Positions 44,948 through 53,821 of a stretch of DNA of 64,000 nucleotides are shown here, in pieces. The position numbers and the translations under genes are program-made. The notes under the pieces are model-generated. The model did no database searches. It saw only the letters and a program-made list of their open reading frames with translations, and was not told where the DNA came from. The first letter of the stretch is position 1. Each line of letters starts with the position of its first letter. The DNA comes from Candidatus Saccharibacteria bacterium oral taxon 488 (lineage in GTDB: Bacteria > Patescibacteriota > Saccharimonadia > Saccharimonadales > Saccharimonadaceae): assembly GCA_010202115.1 (NCBI GenBank), contig CP047917.1, forward strand, positions 310,001-374,000, given 5' to 3'.

Positions 44948-46384
44948 CTAGTCTTTAGCACCGAATAATCGTTCGAGTAATGTTGGCGATGGCTTGCCAG
45001 GGATGGCGGCCGACTGAGTGCTGACTGGCTCGGTTGATTTAGTAGCGCCAGATGGGTCGGGGCTAATTTGCTCGGCAAATACCAGCAGGCGCTTTTCGGC
45101 TGTGCCAAGTGGTACGCAGCTGATCAGGGTGAGCATCGGCTTGTCGGTCTGGATTTGAACGCGGCTGACCTCATTTGGCATAACGACTTCTTTCTTGGTG
45201 ACGGCGTAGGTGTAGCGCTTGCCCTGGTAATGCATATACATGATGTCGTCTTTGACGAGCTTTTCGTTCTGGGCAAAGACGAACTTATAATCACCAGGCG
45301 CAAAGGCGTCGTTAGAAGAGTGTGCCGAGAACACGGCATTACCAATCTGGCCAGGTACGGCGTTGGCACCAGCGATCGAGAAGTGAGCAGCACCCTTCTC
45401 CATCGCCTTCATCTGAGCGTTGTGGTCGGCCGCATTAACGCCATAAATGACCGGTACATCAACGTTGAGTTTAGGGATGATCAGCCGTGGGTCGGGGCCG
45501 ACAGCGGCGCTGCTTGCTGGATTGACGATGATGTTTTGTGGGTCGACATTGCCCGGGGTGGTGTAGGCAGCGGCGATGCCGAACAGAACGCGGTTGTACT
45601 GCAAAAAGACGAACGCTAGCAGCACCAGCACGCCCGCCAGTGCCGGGATGAAATGGCGTGACTTGGTGACTTTTTTGGCCTTGTCGCGGACGGTCTGCTG
45701 GATCTGGGCACGGAGGCGCTTGATGGGGCTTTGGGCGGACAACATATCGGTCATGGCCGGCGCGGCGGCGGTGTTAGCGTCGCGAGCAGACTGGACCAGC
45801 CGGTTAAATTCCTGTTGCTTTTGATCGAGGTGCGAGGCATAATAGCGCTCGTAGTACATCTGGTAGTATTTTTGCCACGAGCTGTGGTACTGCTTCCACT
45901 GGTCGGCGGTGATTTGCGGCTGATGAGTGGGGGTTTTTGCTGGAGCGGTTGGTTGCGGCTGTGTGGTTGGTGGCGCGGCGGTGGGCTTGTCCGTTGACTT
46001 GTTCGCTGGCTGGGGCTGAGGTGACTCGGTGATGTGAGCGGGATGAGCAGGAGATGGCGCTGTGGCTGGCTGGGTCGGTTGTGCTGCCGGTGGCGCGGTG
46101 TTCAGGGCGTGTGGGCTTGGCGTGCGCGGTGGCGGCGTGACAGTGGTGCGCTCGGTCGGTTCTGGATGTGGCTGCTCCGTGGGCCGCGGCTGAACCACCG
46201 GTGTGGTGTGTGGCGTGGACTCGGTGCTGCGACCGCCATATATAGCATTAATTTGATCACGAATAACATTAGCGGCAGCAGCTTGCGAGCCAGAATAATC
46301 ACGTGGTGGCGGCGTCAGTGGACGAGGTTGACTCGAGATTGGCGCTCCCACTCGCCTGCCAAACTGATCGTCATGTGGATTCAT
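44948..46384 (-). CDS. Sortase with long Pro-rich N-terminal region
   Basis: A 478-residue class D/E-like sortase. Residues 1-245 are a Pro/Thr/Gln/Ala-rich cytoplasmic region, then a helix (about 250-275), then the sortase domain. Catalytic His is in FSAHSS, Cys in LTLISCVPLG and Arg in AEKRLLVFAEQ. Sortases attach surface proteins or link pilins by cleaving C-terminal sorting signals; no LPxTG-like substrate was seen in the window. The N-terminal extension is unusually long. ATG 46384 is chosen over GTG 46387. Confidence 0.9.
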   Translation of the reverse strand: MNPHDDQFGRRVGAPISSQPRPLTPPPRDYSGSQAAAANVIRDQINAIYGGRSTESTPHTTPVVQPRPTEQPHPEPTERTTVTPPPRTPSPHALNTAPPAAQPTQPATAPSPAHPAHITESPQPQPANKSTDKPTAAPPTTQPQPTAPAKTPTHQPQITADQWKQYHSSWQKYYQMYYERYYASHLDQKQQEFNRLVQSARDANTAAAPAMTDMLSAQSPIKRLRAQIQQTVRDKAKKVTKSRHFIPALAGVLVLLAFVFLQYNRVLFGIAAAYTTPGNVDPQNIIVNPASSAAVGPDPRLIIPKLNVDVPVIYGVNAADHNAQMKAMEKGAAHFSIAGANAVPGQIGNAVFSAHSSNDAFAPGDYKFVFAQNEKLVKDDIMYMHYQGKRYTYAVTKKEVVMPNEVSRVQIQTDKPMLTLISCVPLGTAEKRLLVFAEQISPDPSGATKSTEPVSTQSAAIPGKPSPTLLERLFGAKD

Positions 46385-46433
46385 CACCCCTTATTATACG
46401 GGAAAACGTCGGAAAGATAAAGTATCCGGGCTC

Positions 46434-46463
46434 TTGCTGATGTGGTAGCGGCCGTGGTATAAT
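46434..46463 (+). promoter_or_regulatory. Promoter of tRNA-Leu
   Basis: TTGCTG (46434-46439), 18-bp spacer, TATAAT (46458-46463) with TG before it; the tRNA begins 31 nt downstream. Confidence 0.6.
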
Positions 46464-46494
46464 TACCCTCGGATGACTTGGGGCGTTCTCTCGT

Positions 46495-46581
46495 GCCGCG
46501 GTGGCGGAATTGGTAGACGCGCTAGACTCAAAATCTGGTGAGCAATCGCTCGTGCCGGTTCAAGTCCGGCCCGCGGTACCA
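46495..46581 (+). tRNA. tRNA-Leu (anticodon CAA)
   Basis: 87 nt with encoded CCA. Acceptor GCCGCGG/CCGCGGT, anticodon stem CTAGA/TCTGG around loop CTCAAAA (anticodon CAA), a long variable arm as expected for class II tRNA, and T-arm GCCGG-TTCAAGT-CCGGC. Confidence 0.97.
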
Positions 46582-46609
46582 GAGGTCGCCTCAGTTTGTT
46601 TAATTTTAT

Positions 46610-46632
46610 TCCCGTTTTGTAGCGGGAGTTTT
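46610..46632 (+). terminator. Terminator of tRNA-Leu
   Basis: Stem TCCCG/CGGGA followed by GTTTTATT, about 30 nt after the tRNA. Confidence 0.6.
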
Positions 46633-46663
46633 ATTGGTGGCAATACCTTATGAGAAGCTAATG

Positions 46664-47323
46664 TTAAGAATGAGAATGATGTCCGCACCCTTTCTTCTCT
46701 GGCTTTTGTTTTAGTGGCGGCAGAAGCATACAGTCAGCAACCTGTAGATCGAGAGAATGACCCTCATTACTAAAGTCAAACTCGATGAGGGACTGTTCGT
46801 TAAATTCTCTCCCCGAGAGATTGTTCTGCGTGATACTGCCAACGATGACGGTTGGGTCTGTCGGCAGCATATTTTCTGTCCAGCGAATCACATGCCGTCT
46901 ACTAATTCCCCTGGGAATCTTGGCAATGGTGACGTGTGGCTTGAATTTTTTATGGTGAGGAGTGGTAGCCCCTGCTTCTATAAATGCTTGCTTGATACGT
47001 CGTCTTTCTTCCCGCGGTAAAGTTTGGCTGAGGTCATTGAATACCAGAGTGAGTGCACACTCTCCTAATATACGAGCGCCAACTACATTGAGCTCAAGGC
47101 TCTTTTGTGATTGTTCCGGTAGGCGGACCTGCAGTCTAGACGGATGTAGAATCTTTGGGTATTCTCGTGCACCTAGGATAGTAAGATGACGCTCCCCGGA
47201 TTGCGTTGGTTTTATGGGGTTGTCATTCAGTCTACTAAATCGTTCCTGTATCTCTTGAGCAAAATCTGGATCTGACAGAGGAAATTCAGCCACAGGATGG
47301 TAAATCAGGCATTTTCGTGACAT
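46664..47323 (-). CDS. 2H phosphoesterase (2'-5' RNA ligase-like)
   Basis: A 219-residue protein of the 2H superfamily. Both catalytic HxT motifs are visible: ERHLTIL at about 45-51 and KPHVTIAKI at about 155-163. Members act on 2',3'-cyclic or 2'-5' phosphodiester bonds in RNA. The C-terminus is Lys/His-rich (KKGCGHHSHS), which may bind metal. The ATG at 47323 has AAGGATAG ahead; the extension to 47362 is not used. Confidence 0.78.
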   Translation of the reverse strand: MSRKCLIYHPVAEFPLSDPDFAQEIQERFSRLNDNPIKPTQSGERHLTILGAREYPKILHPSRLQVRLPEQSQKSLELNVVGARILGECALTLVFNDLSQTLPREERRRIKQAFIEAGATTPHHKKFKPHVTIAKIPRGISRRHVIRWTENMLPTDPTVIVGSITQNNLSGREFNEQSLIEFDFSNEGHSLDLQVADCMLLPPLKQKPEKKGCGHHSHS

Positions 47324-47385
47324 AGCTATCCTTGTTATACCGCGTAGTCTATAAATCGTCAAGAGCTGGTGGGAACTGCCCCGGT

Positions 47386-48177
47386 TTATACGCTAGCGGC
47401 AATGCTGGTGCTGATGGCGGCTAACGGTGCTTCGGGTGACCACAAGAGGTAGCTGGCGGCGTGCGCAGCGGTTTGTCCGCGCCACAGCTGCATCGGCTCG
47501 GTCCAGGCTTGGGTGACGACTTCTCCGCCCCGTGCGATGACGAGTTGATCGGCATGAAAAACTACTAATGTGACCGGATAGGTGATGGTGAATTTGTGCA
47601 GCGCCTCGACGAACTGCGCCAGCTGCATGCTGAATGTCAGGATTTTTGGATAGTAGACGCTGCGAAAGAGTTTCTGTACTTGGGCGAATGAGGCGACAAA
47701 GACGACGTGGGGATTGTCAAGGATGGCGGGAAAGCTGTTTTGCACCAGGTCGATGGCGTCGCGGCTCAGTACGACTGGCCGGTGGTACTGGCGCACAAAT
47801 TGCTCGTACAGCGCGGCCGTTTCGCTATTTTTGCCGGCGTCGCCGATCAGCAGCATGACGCTAGCCCACTCGCCGAGCGCGGCCAATTCGCCTGCTGCCG
47901 CGCCGCTGAGGCCGCCGGACGGATTGGTCGGTGCAAACAGGACGTCGGTCATCGCTGCTAGCACGGTGCGGCGCAATGTGTCGGGTAGCACGACTCGCAC
48001 TTCGCCTGCCCCGGCGTCACGTGCTGCCTGGTAGCTGGTCGCCACCGCCGCAAAGCCGAGCTTGTTACCGCCAACGATCCCCAGTCGCCCGGCCTGGTCG
48101 CGGCGCTCTGGTCGATTCCATTCGACGTCAGGAAACAGCGGCTTAGATTTTTCCTGCCTGCGCCAAAAGGTATCCAC
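47386..48177 (-). CDS. NAD(P)HX dehydratase-like (YjeF C-terminal/ribokinase fold) protein
   Basis: A 263-residue protein resembling ADP/ATP-dependent NAD(P)H-hydrate dehydratase: RDQAGRLGIVGGN, then AARDAGAGEVRVVLPD, GDAGKNSETAALY and VVLSRDAID. The family's TPHxGE stretch and clear GTGD catalytic loop are missing, so enzymatic repair of NAD(P)HX is doubtful. GTG 48177 is chosen because GAGAAAGG lies before it; it overlaps the HAD gene by 35 nt. Confidence 0.65.
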   Translation of the reverse strand: MDTFWRRQEKSKPLFPDVEWNRPERRDQAGRLGIVGGNKLGFAAVATSYQAARDAGAGEVRVVLPDTLRRTVLAAMTDVLFAPTNPSGGLSGAAAGELAALGEWASVMLLIGDAGKNSETAALYEQFVRQYHRPVVLSRDAIDLVQNSFPAILDNPHVVFVASFAQVQKLFRSVYYPKILTFSMQLAQFVEALHKFTITYPVTLVVFHADQLVIARGGEVVTQAWTEPMQLWRGQTAAHAASYLLWSPEAPLAAISTSIAASV

Positions 48178-48877
48178 GTTCGCCTTTCTCGAGTTCAAAT
48201 ACTACGCTTTTACGCTCCAGGACAATTGGCCAGCTGTTGGTTTTGGCAATTTCAAGGAGCTTTTCCGTGGGATTAAACACGACGGGATGTTCAACCATCG
48301 CCAGGAGGTGCCGGTCGCCCTCGCTGTCGCCAAACGCATAACTGCCAGCAAGCGTTAGCCCGTGCTTATCAATGATTCCCTGGAGGATCTTGTCTTTATT
48401 GGTATACGTCTTGGTGGTAATTGTACCGGTAAAGGTATCGCCCTGCCGTTCATACACCTGGGCCGCCCAGGCATCAAAGCCGTATTTTTTAGCAAATGGC
48501 TCGACCAGCTCCTGCTGCGAGCCAGAGATAGCGATTAGGAAGTAGCCCGCTTGCTTTAGCTCGCGCAGGCGATGTCGCGTGTAGGTGTAGACGTGGTTGA
48601 GCTCCCTCTCGGCGATACTACTCGCCACCTCGTCAAACACTGCGGTCGGGATGTCAGCGAGCGAGCTGGAAATAGCGTTGACCAAACTCATTTCGTACTC
48701 ATCATAGGCATCTTTTGACTCTCGCCGTTTCCAGCTGAGTAATTTTTGCTGAATGATCGAGGCGTGGACTTCGGGGATGGCGCCAGCATCAATCAGCCCA
48801 AGCACCAATTGCCGGTACAGCCCGCCGCGAATGAGCGTACCGTCGATATCAAAAACTGCGAATTTCTGCTGCTTCAT
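48143..48877 (-). CDS. HAD-superfamily IB phosphatase (SerB/PGPP-like)
   Basis: A 244-residue HAD hydrolase: nucleophile motif FDIDGTL, motif II in LIAISGSQQEL, and motif III/IV in AGSYAFGDSEGDRHLL. The HAD-IB signature with a helical cap (about 20-90) resembles SerB-like or lysophospholipid-type phosphatases. The substrate is unknown. GATAAT lies 6 nt before the ATG. It is upstream of, and overlaps, the NAD(P)HX dehydratase-like gene. Confidence 0.88.
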   Translation of the reverse strand: MKQQKFAVFDIDGTLIRGGLYRQLVLGLIDAGAIPEVHASIIQQKLLSWKRRESKDAYDEYEMSLVNAISSSLADIPTAVFDEVASSIAERELNHVYTYTRHRLRELKQAGYFLIAISGSQQELVEPFAKKYGFDAWAAQVYERQGDTFTGTITTKTYTNKDKILQGIIDKHGLTLAGSYAFGDSEGDRHLLAMVEHPVVFNPTEKLLEIAKTNSWPIVLERKSVVFELEKGERGYLLAQAGKI

Positions 48878-48883
48878 CGCTTG

Positions 48884-48889
48884 ATTATC
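48884..48889 (-). promoter_or_regulatory. -10 box GATAAT, leaderless start of HAD phosphatase
   Basis: The box ends 6 nt before the ATG at 48877. Confidence 0.4.
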
Positions 48890-48924
48890 TCGTATTTTTA
48901 GCTTTCTCGCAATAGCTTACTATA

Positions 48925-49743
48925 TCATGAAGGAGATGACTTAGCAACTGATGCATTGTCGCGTAATTTGACCATATTTTGGTACACTTCGTCAAAGGTC
49001 AGCCCCGATTCGTGGATGAGGCTGGCCAGGTCTTTGCCGACGTAGCGGAAGTGCCAAGCTTCGCTCGCGATACCGGTGATTTTTTCTTTTCCTTTTGGAT
49101 AGCGCAGAATAAAGCCGTATTCGTGGGCATGAGCGGCCAGCCAGCTGGCGGTTTTTGGATCAAGTGCGCAGTCGCTAAAGCGGGCCTTGCATTTCTCAGA
49201 AAAGCTGGTTAAGTCAACCGCTAGGCCGAGCTGGTGTTCGCTGTGGCCGGGTTTGGCGACGTATTCATCGGTGTGGGTGGCGCCGTTTTTGGCGGTGGTT
49301 TCAGTGCGGACTTTGGCTTGGGCGGTGCCGGAGCGGTAGGCGCTGGAGACGAGGACCGGTAGCTTGGCCTCAGCCGCGGCTTGGCGCAGTTGCTCCAGTG
49401 GCTCTTTGACCATCGGCTGCACGCGCTTATCCTCTATCCAGCTCGGCGTACCATCAGTAATATCAGTCAGCGGCGGCTCAAAGGCTGGGTCGATACCCTG
49501 CTTGCCTGACACATAGGACCAGATTTTCCCGGTTTGTAAATATTTCCACGACGGAAAGGTCAGGTCGCGGTTGGTCCGGTCAAGGCGGATGGTGACTGGC
49601 TGGAAATTATACAGCGGCGAATGAGCGACCGACTCTGAGGTTCGGTTGACGAGCTGCGTGCCGCCGTTGATCATCAGTAGTGTCAGTGTCGTCCACGCTG
49701 CCAAAACCATGGCTACGACTGCGCGCCCCACCCCGTGCTTCAT
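48925..49743 (-). CDS. VanY-like D-alanyl-D-alanine carboxypeptidase (M15B), copy 2
   Basis: A 272-residue membrane-anchored peptidase: N-terminal helix about 8-28, then the M15B domain with SSAYRSGTAQAKV, the zinc-site motif GHSEHQLGLAVDL, and EAWHFRYVG with catalytic Glu and third ligand His. It trims the terminal D-Ala of peptidoglycan stem peptides. An insert with three Cys-containing turns (EKCKARFSDCALD) lies between. It starts directly at the stop of its paralogue gene. Confidence 0.92.
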   Translation of the reverse strand: MKHGVGRAVVAMVLAAWTTLTLLMINGGTQLVNRTSESVAHSPLYNFQPVTIRLDRTNRDLTFPSWKYLQTGKIWSYVSGKQGIDPAFEPPLTDITDGTPSWIEDKRVQPMVKEPLEQLRQAAAEAKLPVLVSSAYRSGTAQAKVRTETTAKNGATHTDEYVAKPGHSEHQLGLAVDLTSFSEKCKARFSDCALDPKTASWLAAHAHEYGFILRYPKGKEKITGIASEAWHFRYVGKDLASLIHESGLTFDEVYQNMVKLRDNASVAKSSPS

Positions 49744-50628
49744 TTATTGTGTTCCTCGCTGCTTGAGTTTGGTCATTGCCTTTTCAATATACGACCAAGC
49801 CTCCTCCATCGTCAAGCCCGATTGATGTAGGGCACCCGCTAGCTCCCGCCCGACGTAGCGAAAATGCCACGGTTCGTATTGATAGCCGGTAATTTTTTCC
49901 TTGCCCTTCGGATAGCGCAGAATAAAGCCGTATTCATGAGCGTGGGCGGCCAGCCATTTGCTGGCAGTGGTTTGCTCAAAACAGTCCTCCACCCAACAAG
50001 CTCGATCGATGCCACCAAAGTCAACGGCCAAGCCCGATTGGTGTTCGCTATGACCGGGGCGTGAGCTAAACCGGTTGGCCTTAGCTTCGCCGTGCTGACG
50101 AACGTTGCTAGCAAAAAGTGAAGCCTGAGTAGCATAGCTGCGGTAGCCTGATCCGACGTAGATGGTGACACCGGCATTACCAGCAGCGGCGACTAATTTC
50201 TCGAGGTCAGGCATGAGCACGGCGCGGAGCGAGCGCTCGTCCTGGCCACGGCCGGGTAGTGTCGGCACGCTGACGAGGTGGAGGTCGTTGGGTTGGTAAC
50301 GAGGATTGGCAAAGGCTCGGGATTTGTTGACAATTTTCCAGATGTCAGCATCATCTGCATCATTAACGATGCGCGCAGGGATCGGTGTAGCGTTTGGCAG
50401 AGCGATGGTAATTGGTGCAGCTGGCGCTGGAGTTTTCGGGCCGTCGGGATCTTTTTCTTTGGGTGTCGGCGCGGGCTGCTCTTGGCTGATAGGCTGCTGG
50501 GCAGTGGTACGCGGCGGGTTGAAATGACGGAGGGTGAAATAAGTCGCTACAGCACTACTGGCGATGATCAGCACGGCACCCAGGCCAAGGAGCAGCTTAC
50601 GTTCCCTCAAGCGTTTGGTAATTTTCAT
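49744..50628 (-). CDS. VanY-like D-alanyl-D-alanine carboxypeptidase (M15B), copy 1
   Basis: A 294-residue paralogue of the next gene: helix about 12-34, Pro-rich linker, then GSGYRSYATQASL, PGHSEHQSGLAVDFGG and EPWHFRYVGRELA. The two share WLAAHAHEYGFILRYPKGKE. It starts within the stop of the exonuclease gene (ATGA). In an epibiont these enzymes might act on its own wall or that of the host; this is speculation. Confidence 0.92.
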   Translation of the reverse strand: MKITKRLRERKLLLGLGAVLIIASSAVATYFTLRHFNPPRTTAQQPISQEQPAPTPKEKDPDGPKTPAPAAPITIALPNATPIPARIVNDADDADIWKIVNKSRAFANPRYQPNDLHLVSVPTLPGRGQDERSLRAVLMPDLEKLVAAAGNAGVTIYVGSGYRSYATQASLFASNVRQHGEAKANRFSSRPGHSEHQSGLAVDFGGIDRACWVEDCFEQTTASKWLAAHAHEYGFILRYPKGKEKITGYQYEPWHFRYVGRELAGALHQSGLTMEEAWSYIEKAMTKLKQRGTQ

Positions 50629-51425
50629 ACCTCAACCTCGATGCTTACCGGGCAGTGATCGCTACCCATTTGTTCGGCGTGAATTTGCGGGTTGGTTACA
50701 TGCCCGGCGATTTCGCGCGATGCCAGCCAATAGTCGATCCGCCAGCCGACATTACGCGCCCGGGCGTTGGCCCAGTGCGTCCACCAGGTGTAGGCGTCGG
50801 TCTTTTCAGGAAACGCCGCCCGGAAGGTGTCGATAAATCCAGCGTCCAGATAATTCTGAAAGCCCTCGCGCTCCTCGTCAGTGAAACCGTGCTTGCCGAC
50901 ATTAGACTTTGGATTTGCCAGGTCAATTTCTTGATGCGCCACGTTCATATCGCCGCAGTACAGCACTGGTTTTACTAACTCCAACTCCTCCAGATACGCC
51001 AGCACCGCTGGATCCCACTGCTCATGGCGTAATTTCAGCCGGCTCAAATCCCCCTTTGAATTTGGTGTATAGCAGGTCACCACCCAAAAATCGTCGAACT
51101 CGGCAGTGATGATGCGCCCCTCGTCCGCTGGATTGCCATATTGATCGCCGGTCAAATTAAACCGCTCGATGATAGCCGGCGGCAACCCATCGCGCCAGTG
51201 CAGCGGCCGGATTTTCGACAAAATCGCCGTGCCGGAATAACCTTTTTTGGCGGCTGAATAGAAATGTTCGTGATACTCTGGCAGATTAATTTCTACCTGG
51301 TCGCGGGCGGCCTTGGTCTCTTGGAGGCATACAATATCCGGATCATAGGTTTGCAGGGAGCGGGCAAACTCGCCCTTGTTGATGACAGCGCGGATACCAT
51401 TGACGTTCCAGGAAAATAATCGCAT
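50625..51425 (-). CDS. xth: Exodeoxyribonuclease III (AP endonuclease)
   Basis: A 266-residue EEP-family nuclease for base-excision repair. Motifs: SWNVNGIRA, CLQETKA (catalytic Glu), YTPNSKGDLSR (Tyr), CGDMNVAH (Asp/Asn), RIDYWLAS, and GSDHCPV (catalytic Asp-His). ATG 51425 is chosen; TATAAT lies 6 nt ahead and the five-codon extension overlaps that promoter. Confidence 0.95.
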   Translation of the reverse strand: MRLFSWNVNGIRAVINKGEFARSLQTYDPDIVCLQETKAARDQVEINLPEYHEHFYSAAKKGYSGTAILSKIRPLHWRDGLPPAIIERFNLTGDQYGNPADEGRIITAEFDDFWVVTCYTPNSKGDLSRLKLRHEQWDPAVLAYLEELELVKPVLYCGDMNVAHQEIDLANPKSNVGKHGFTDEEREGFQNYLDAGFIDTFRAAFPEKTDAYTWWTHWANARARNVGWRIDYWLASREIAGHVTNPQIHAEQMGSDHCPVSIEVEV

Positions 51426-51431
51426 TCTTGT

Positions 51432-51437
51432 ATTATA
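51432..51437 (-). promoter_or_regulatory. -10 box TATAAT, leaderless start of xth
   Basis: The box ends 6 nt before the ATG at 51425. It is back-to-back with the plus-strand box at 51454-51459. Confidence 0.6.
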
Positions 51438-51453
51438 CAACGAATTATCATGG

Positions 51454-51459
51454 TATAAT
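51454..51459 (+). promoter_or_regulatory. Extended -10 box of the glycosyltransferase operon
   Basis: TGGTATAAT on the plus strand, 8 nt before the ATG at 51468. Confidence 0.55.
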
Positions 51460-51467
51460 TGCTAAAT

Positions 51468-52508
51468 ATGACTAAAAAGACATCCCGAATCGTGGTCAAT
51501 ATGATTTCGGAAAGTGAGTTTACGGTCCAAGGACATGGTGTACATACAGCTTATAAGGAGATTACTGGTGCCTTGGAAAAACAGCCTGCTATTGATATTG
51601 CCATTAACACTAATCGATCGGCAGATATAGTTCATGTACAGACAGTGGGTATGTATGCATTGGGACGGTTACTGCGCAAAAACGGTAAAAAAATTGTTTC
51701 AGCACACTTGGTACCAGATAGTTTCATTGGATCATTGAGAGCGGCCAAATACTGGAAGCCAGTTGGTAAATTGTGGCTAAAGTTCTTCTACAGCCGGGCC
51801 GACCTTGTGCTGGCCTGTTCCAAGATGGTACATGATGAGCTGGTTCATGACATGAAATTGTCTAACGTCAAGGTGTTATATAATACAGTTGACATGGCGC
51901 GATATCGGGTTACTGCTGATGATCGCCGTGTTGCGCGTCAAGCGTTACATCTGACAGAACGTGATTTCGTCGTCATCGGTAATGGCCAAGTGCAGCCTCG
52001 CAAACGACTTGATACCTTTATATCAATCGCTCGTGCAATGCCGGATGTTACGTTTTATTGGATTGGTGGTATTCCATTTAAACATCTTGGGGCTAAATAC
52101 GAGTCAATGCAAAAACTTATTAATTCAGTTCCTCCTAACCTTACGGTAACCGGTGTTATACCGCTCGAAGATGTGCGTCAGTATTATATGGCGGCTGATG
52201 TGTTTGTATTGCCGGCTACTCAGGAAAATCATCCTGTGTGTGTACTGGAGGCAGCTGGTGCTGGATTGCCGATAGTATTGCGTGATATCCCGCAGTATGA
52301 CGATACATTTCGTGGTTCGGCAGTTATGGCGGGTACTGATGAGCAGTTTATTCAATTAGTAACCCGTCTCAGAACAGATGCGTCTTTTCGCCAGTCAGCA
52401 ATTCATGGTGCTAAAAAAATTGCTGAACGATTTGATAGCGGTGCTGGCGCCAAGCGCTTAGTCGCGATGTATCAAGAGTTGCTAAAAGAAGATGAGGAAT
52501 GCGCGTAG
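51468..52508 (+). CDS. GT4-type glycosyltransferase
   Basis: A 346-residue GT-B glycosyltransferase of family 4: N-terminal GHGVHTAY acceptor loop, the middle AHLVPDSFIGSL, and a C-terminal donor domain with GNGQVQPRKRLDTFI and the EX7E region ENHPVCVLEAAGAGLPIV. It is clearly more AT-rich than the next gene although the two overlap by 10 nt, so it probably came from another source. It likely acts on a lipid or surface glycan. Confidence 0.88.
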   Translation: MTKKTSRIVVNMISESEFTVQGHGVHTAYKEITGALEKQPAIDIAINTNRSADIVHVQTVGMYALGRLLRKNGKKIVSAHLVPDSFIGSLRAAKYWKPVGKLWLKFFYSRADLVLACSKMVHDELVHDMKLSNVKVLYNTVDMARYRVTADDRRVARQALHLTERDFVVIGNGQVQPRKRLDTFISIARAMPDVTFYWIGGIPFKHLGAKYESMQKLINSVPPNLTVTGVIPLEDVRQYYMAADVFVLPATQENHPVCVLEAAGAGLPIVLRDIPQYDDTFRGSAVMAGTDEQFIQLVTRLRTDASFRQSAIHGAKKIAERFDSGAGAKRLVAMYQELLKEDEECA

Positions 52509-53821
52509 GTTTATTCACCGATACCTATCGGCCGTCGATTAACGGCATCGTTTTTGTGGTCGAATCGCTCAAGCGCGAGCTCGAGGCGCTCGGTCATGAC
52601 GTCTACGTGTTCTGCCCCGCCAAGTCGATGAACCCAGCCAAGCAGGCCGAGCTACTTAACGAAGATCCAGATTCGCATATCATCCGATTTCGTTCAATCA
52701 AGGGCGCGTTTTTTGATGATTACGATACGTCGGTGTTTTTCCCGCCGGCGGTGCAGCGCCGCATCAAAGAGCTGGAGCTAGACATCGTGCATATCTTTAC
52801 ACCGTCGCAAATCGGGCTGGTTGGCGTCAGTGCGGCGCACAAGCAGCAGATCCCCCTCGTTATCCAGCACTGCACCGATATGTACGAATTTGCCGAGCAT
52901 TATCCGGCGGTGCTTCCGGGGATCTTGACGCTGGCTGGCGTGGTGCTACCTCTGTCGATTAAGCTCAGAGGCCGTGATTTATTTGAGCTGGTCAAGCTAT
53001 ATCGGCCGCGCAGCATTACCAAATGGAACCGGGCCATCATCGAGTGCGTCATCACTATTCTCTACAGCAAGGCCGACGCCGTCATCGCCCTCAGTCGCAA
53101 AAGCGTCGCTCAGCTCAGCGGCTGGCAGGACGATGATCATCTGTATGATTTGACATTGCTGCCAAATGGTGTCAATGCCCTGCCGCGGCCGTCAGCGGCT
53201 CAGCTCAAGGCCTTTCGGGCGCAGTGGGGTCTCAGGGCGTCTGATGAAGTATTTGGTTTCATCGGGCGGCTGGGCGAAGAGAAAAACTTACCGATTTTGA
53301 TCAGGGCCTTTGACAAGTATGTCGCCAAGGCTCGCCCCAAATCCAAGCTGCTGTTCGTTGGCGATTTCGAGTACCGCAAAAAACTTGAGGCGATGGCGGC
53401 CGAGAGCAAGTACGCTGATCGGATCATTTTTACCGGCACTCTGCCGCGTGAGGAATTAGGCGTAGCCTATCAGGCACTGAATGTATTTTGCTTCCCGTCG
53501 CTCAAGGATACGCAGGGCTGGGTACTACACGAAGCGGCGCACGCTCGTAAGCCGATTGTCATCATTGACACGCAAGTATCCGAGGTAGTGCGTAACGGCG
53601 TGAACGGTATCTTCGTGAAAAATCGGCCCAAGAGCATGGCGGATGCCATTATCACGCTGCTCCGTTCACCGGCCCGCCGAGCAAAGTTTGGCGCCGAGAG
53701 CAAAAAATTAGCAGCCACATTCACTGAGCGCCGCCAAGTCCGCAAATTAGAGAAATTATACCGCCGGGTTATCGCCCAGAAAGCTGCCGCCGCGTCTCGC
53801 GATCTTGATCGCGCCGCTTGA
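52499..53821 (+). CDS. GT4-type glycosyltransferase
   Basis: A 440-residue GT-B enzyme resembling alpha-mannosyl or diacylglycerol glycosyltransferases: TDTYRPSINGIVFVVESL at the N-terminus, HCTDMYEFAEHYP, FIGRLGEEKNLPILI, and the donor-site region SLKDTQGWVLHEAAHARKPIV. It is translationally coupled to the preceding gene. The pair probably adds successive sugars to a glycolipid. Its 3' end overlaps smpB on the other strand by 53 nt. Confidence 0.9.
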   Translation: MRVGLFTDTYRPSINGIVFVVESLKRELEALGHDVYVFCPAKSMNPAKQAELLNEDPDSHIIRFRSIKGAFFDDYDTSVFFPPAVQRRIKELELDIVHIFTPSQIGLVGVSAAHKQQIPLVIQHCTDMYEFAEHYPAVLPGILTLAGVVLPLSIKLRGRDLFELVKLYRPRSITKWNRAIIECVITILYSKADAVIALSRKSVAQLSGWQDDDHLYDLTLLPNGVNALPRPSAAQLKAFRAQWGLRASDEVFGFIGRLGEEKNLPILIRAFDKYVAKARPKSKLLFVGDFEYRKKLEAMAAESKYADRIIFTGTLPREELGVAYQALNVFCFPSLKDTQGWVLHEAAHARKPIVIIDTQVSEVVRNGVNGIFVKNRPKSMADAIITLLRSPARRAKFGAESKKLAATFTERRQVRKLEKLYRRVIAQKAAAASRDLDRAA

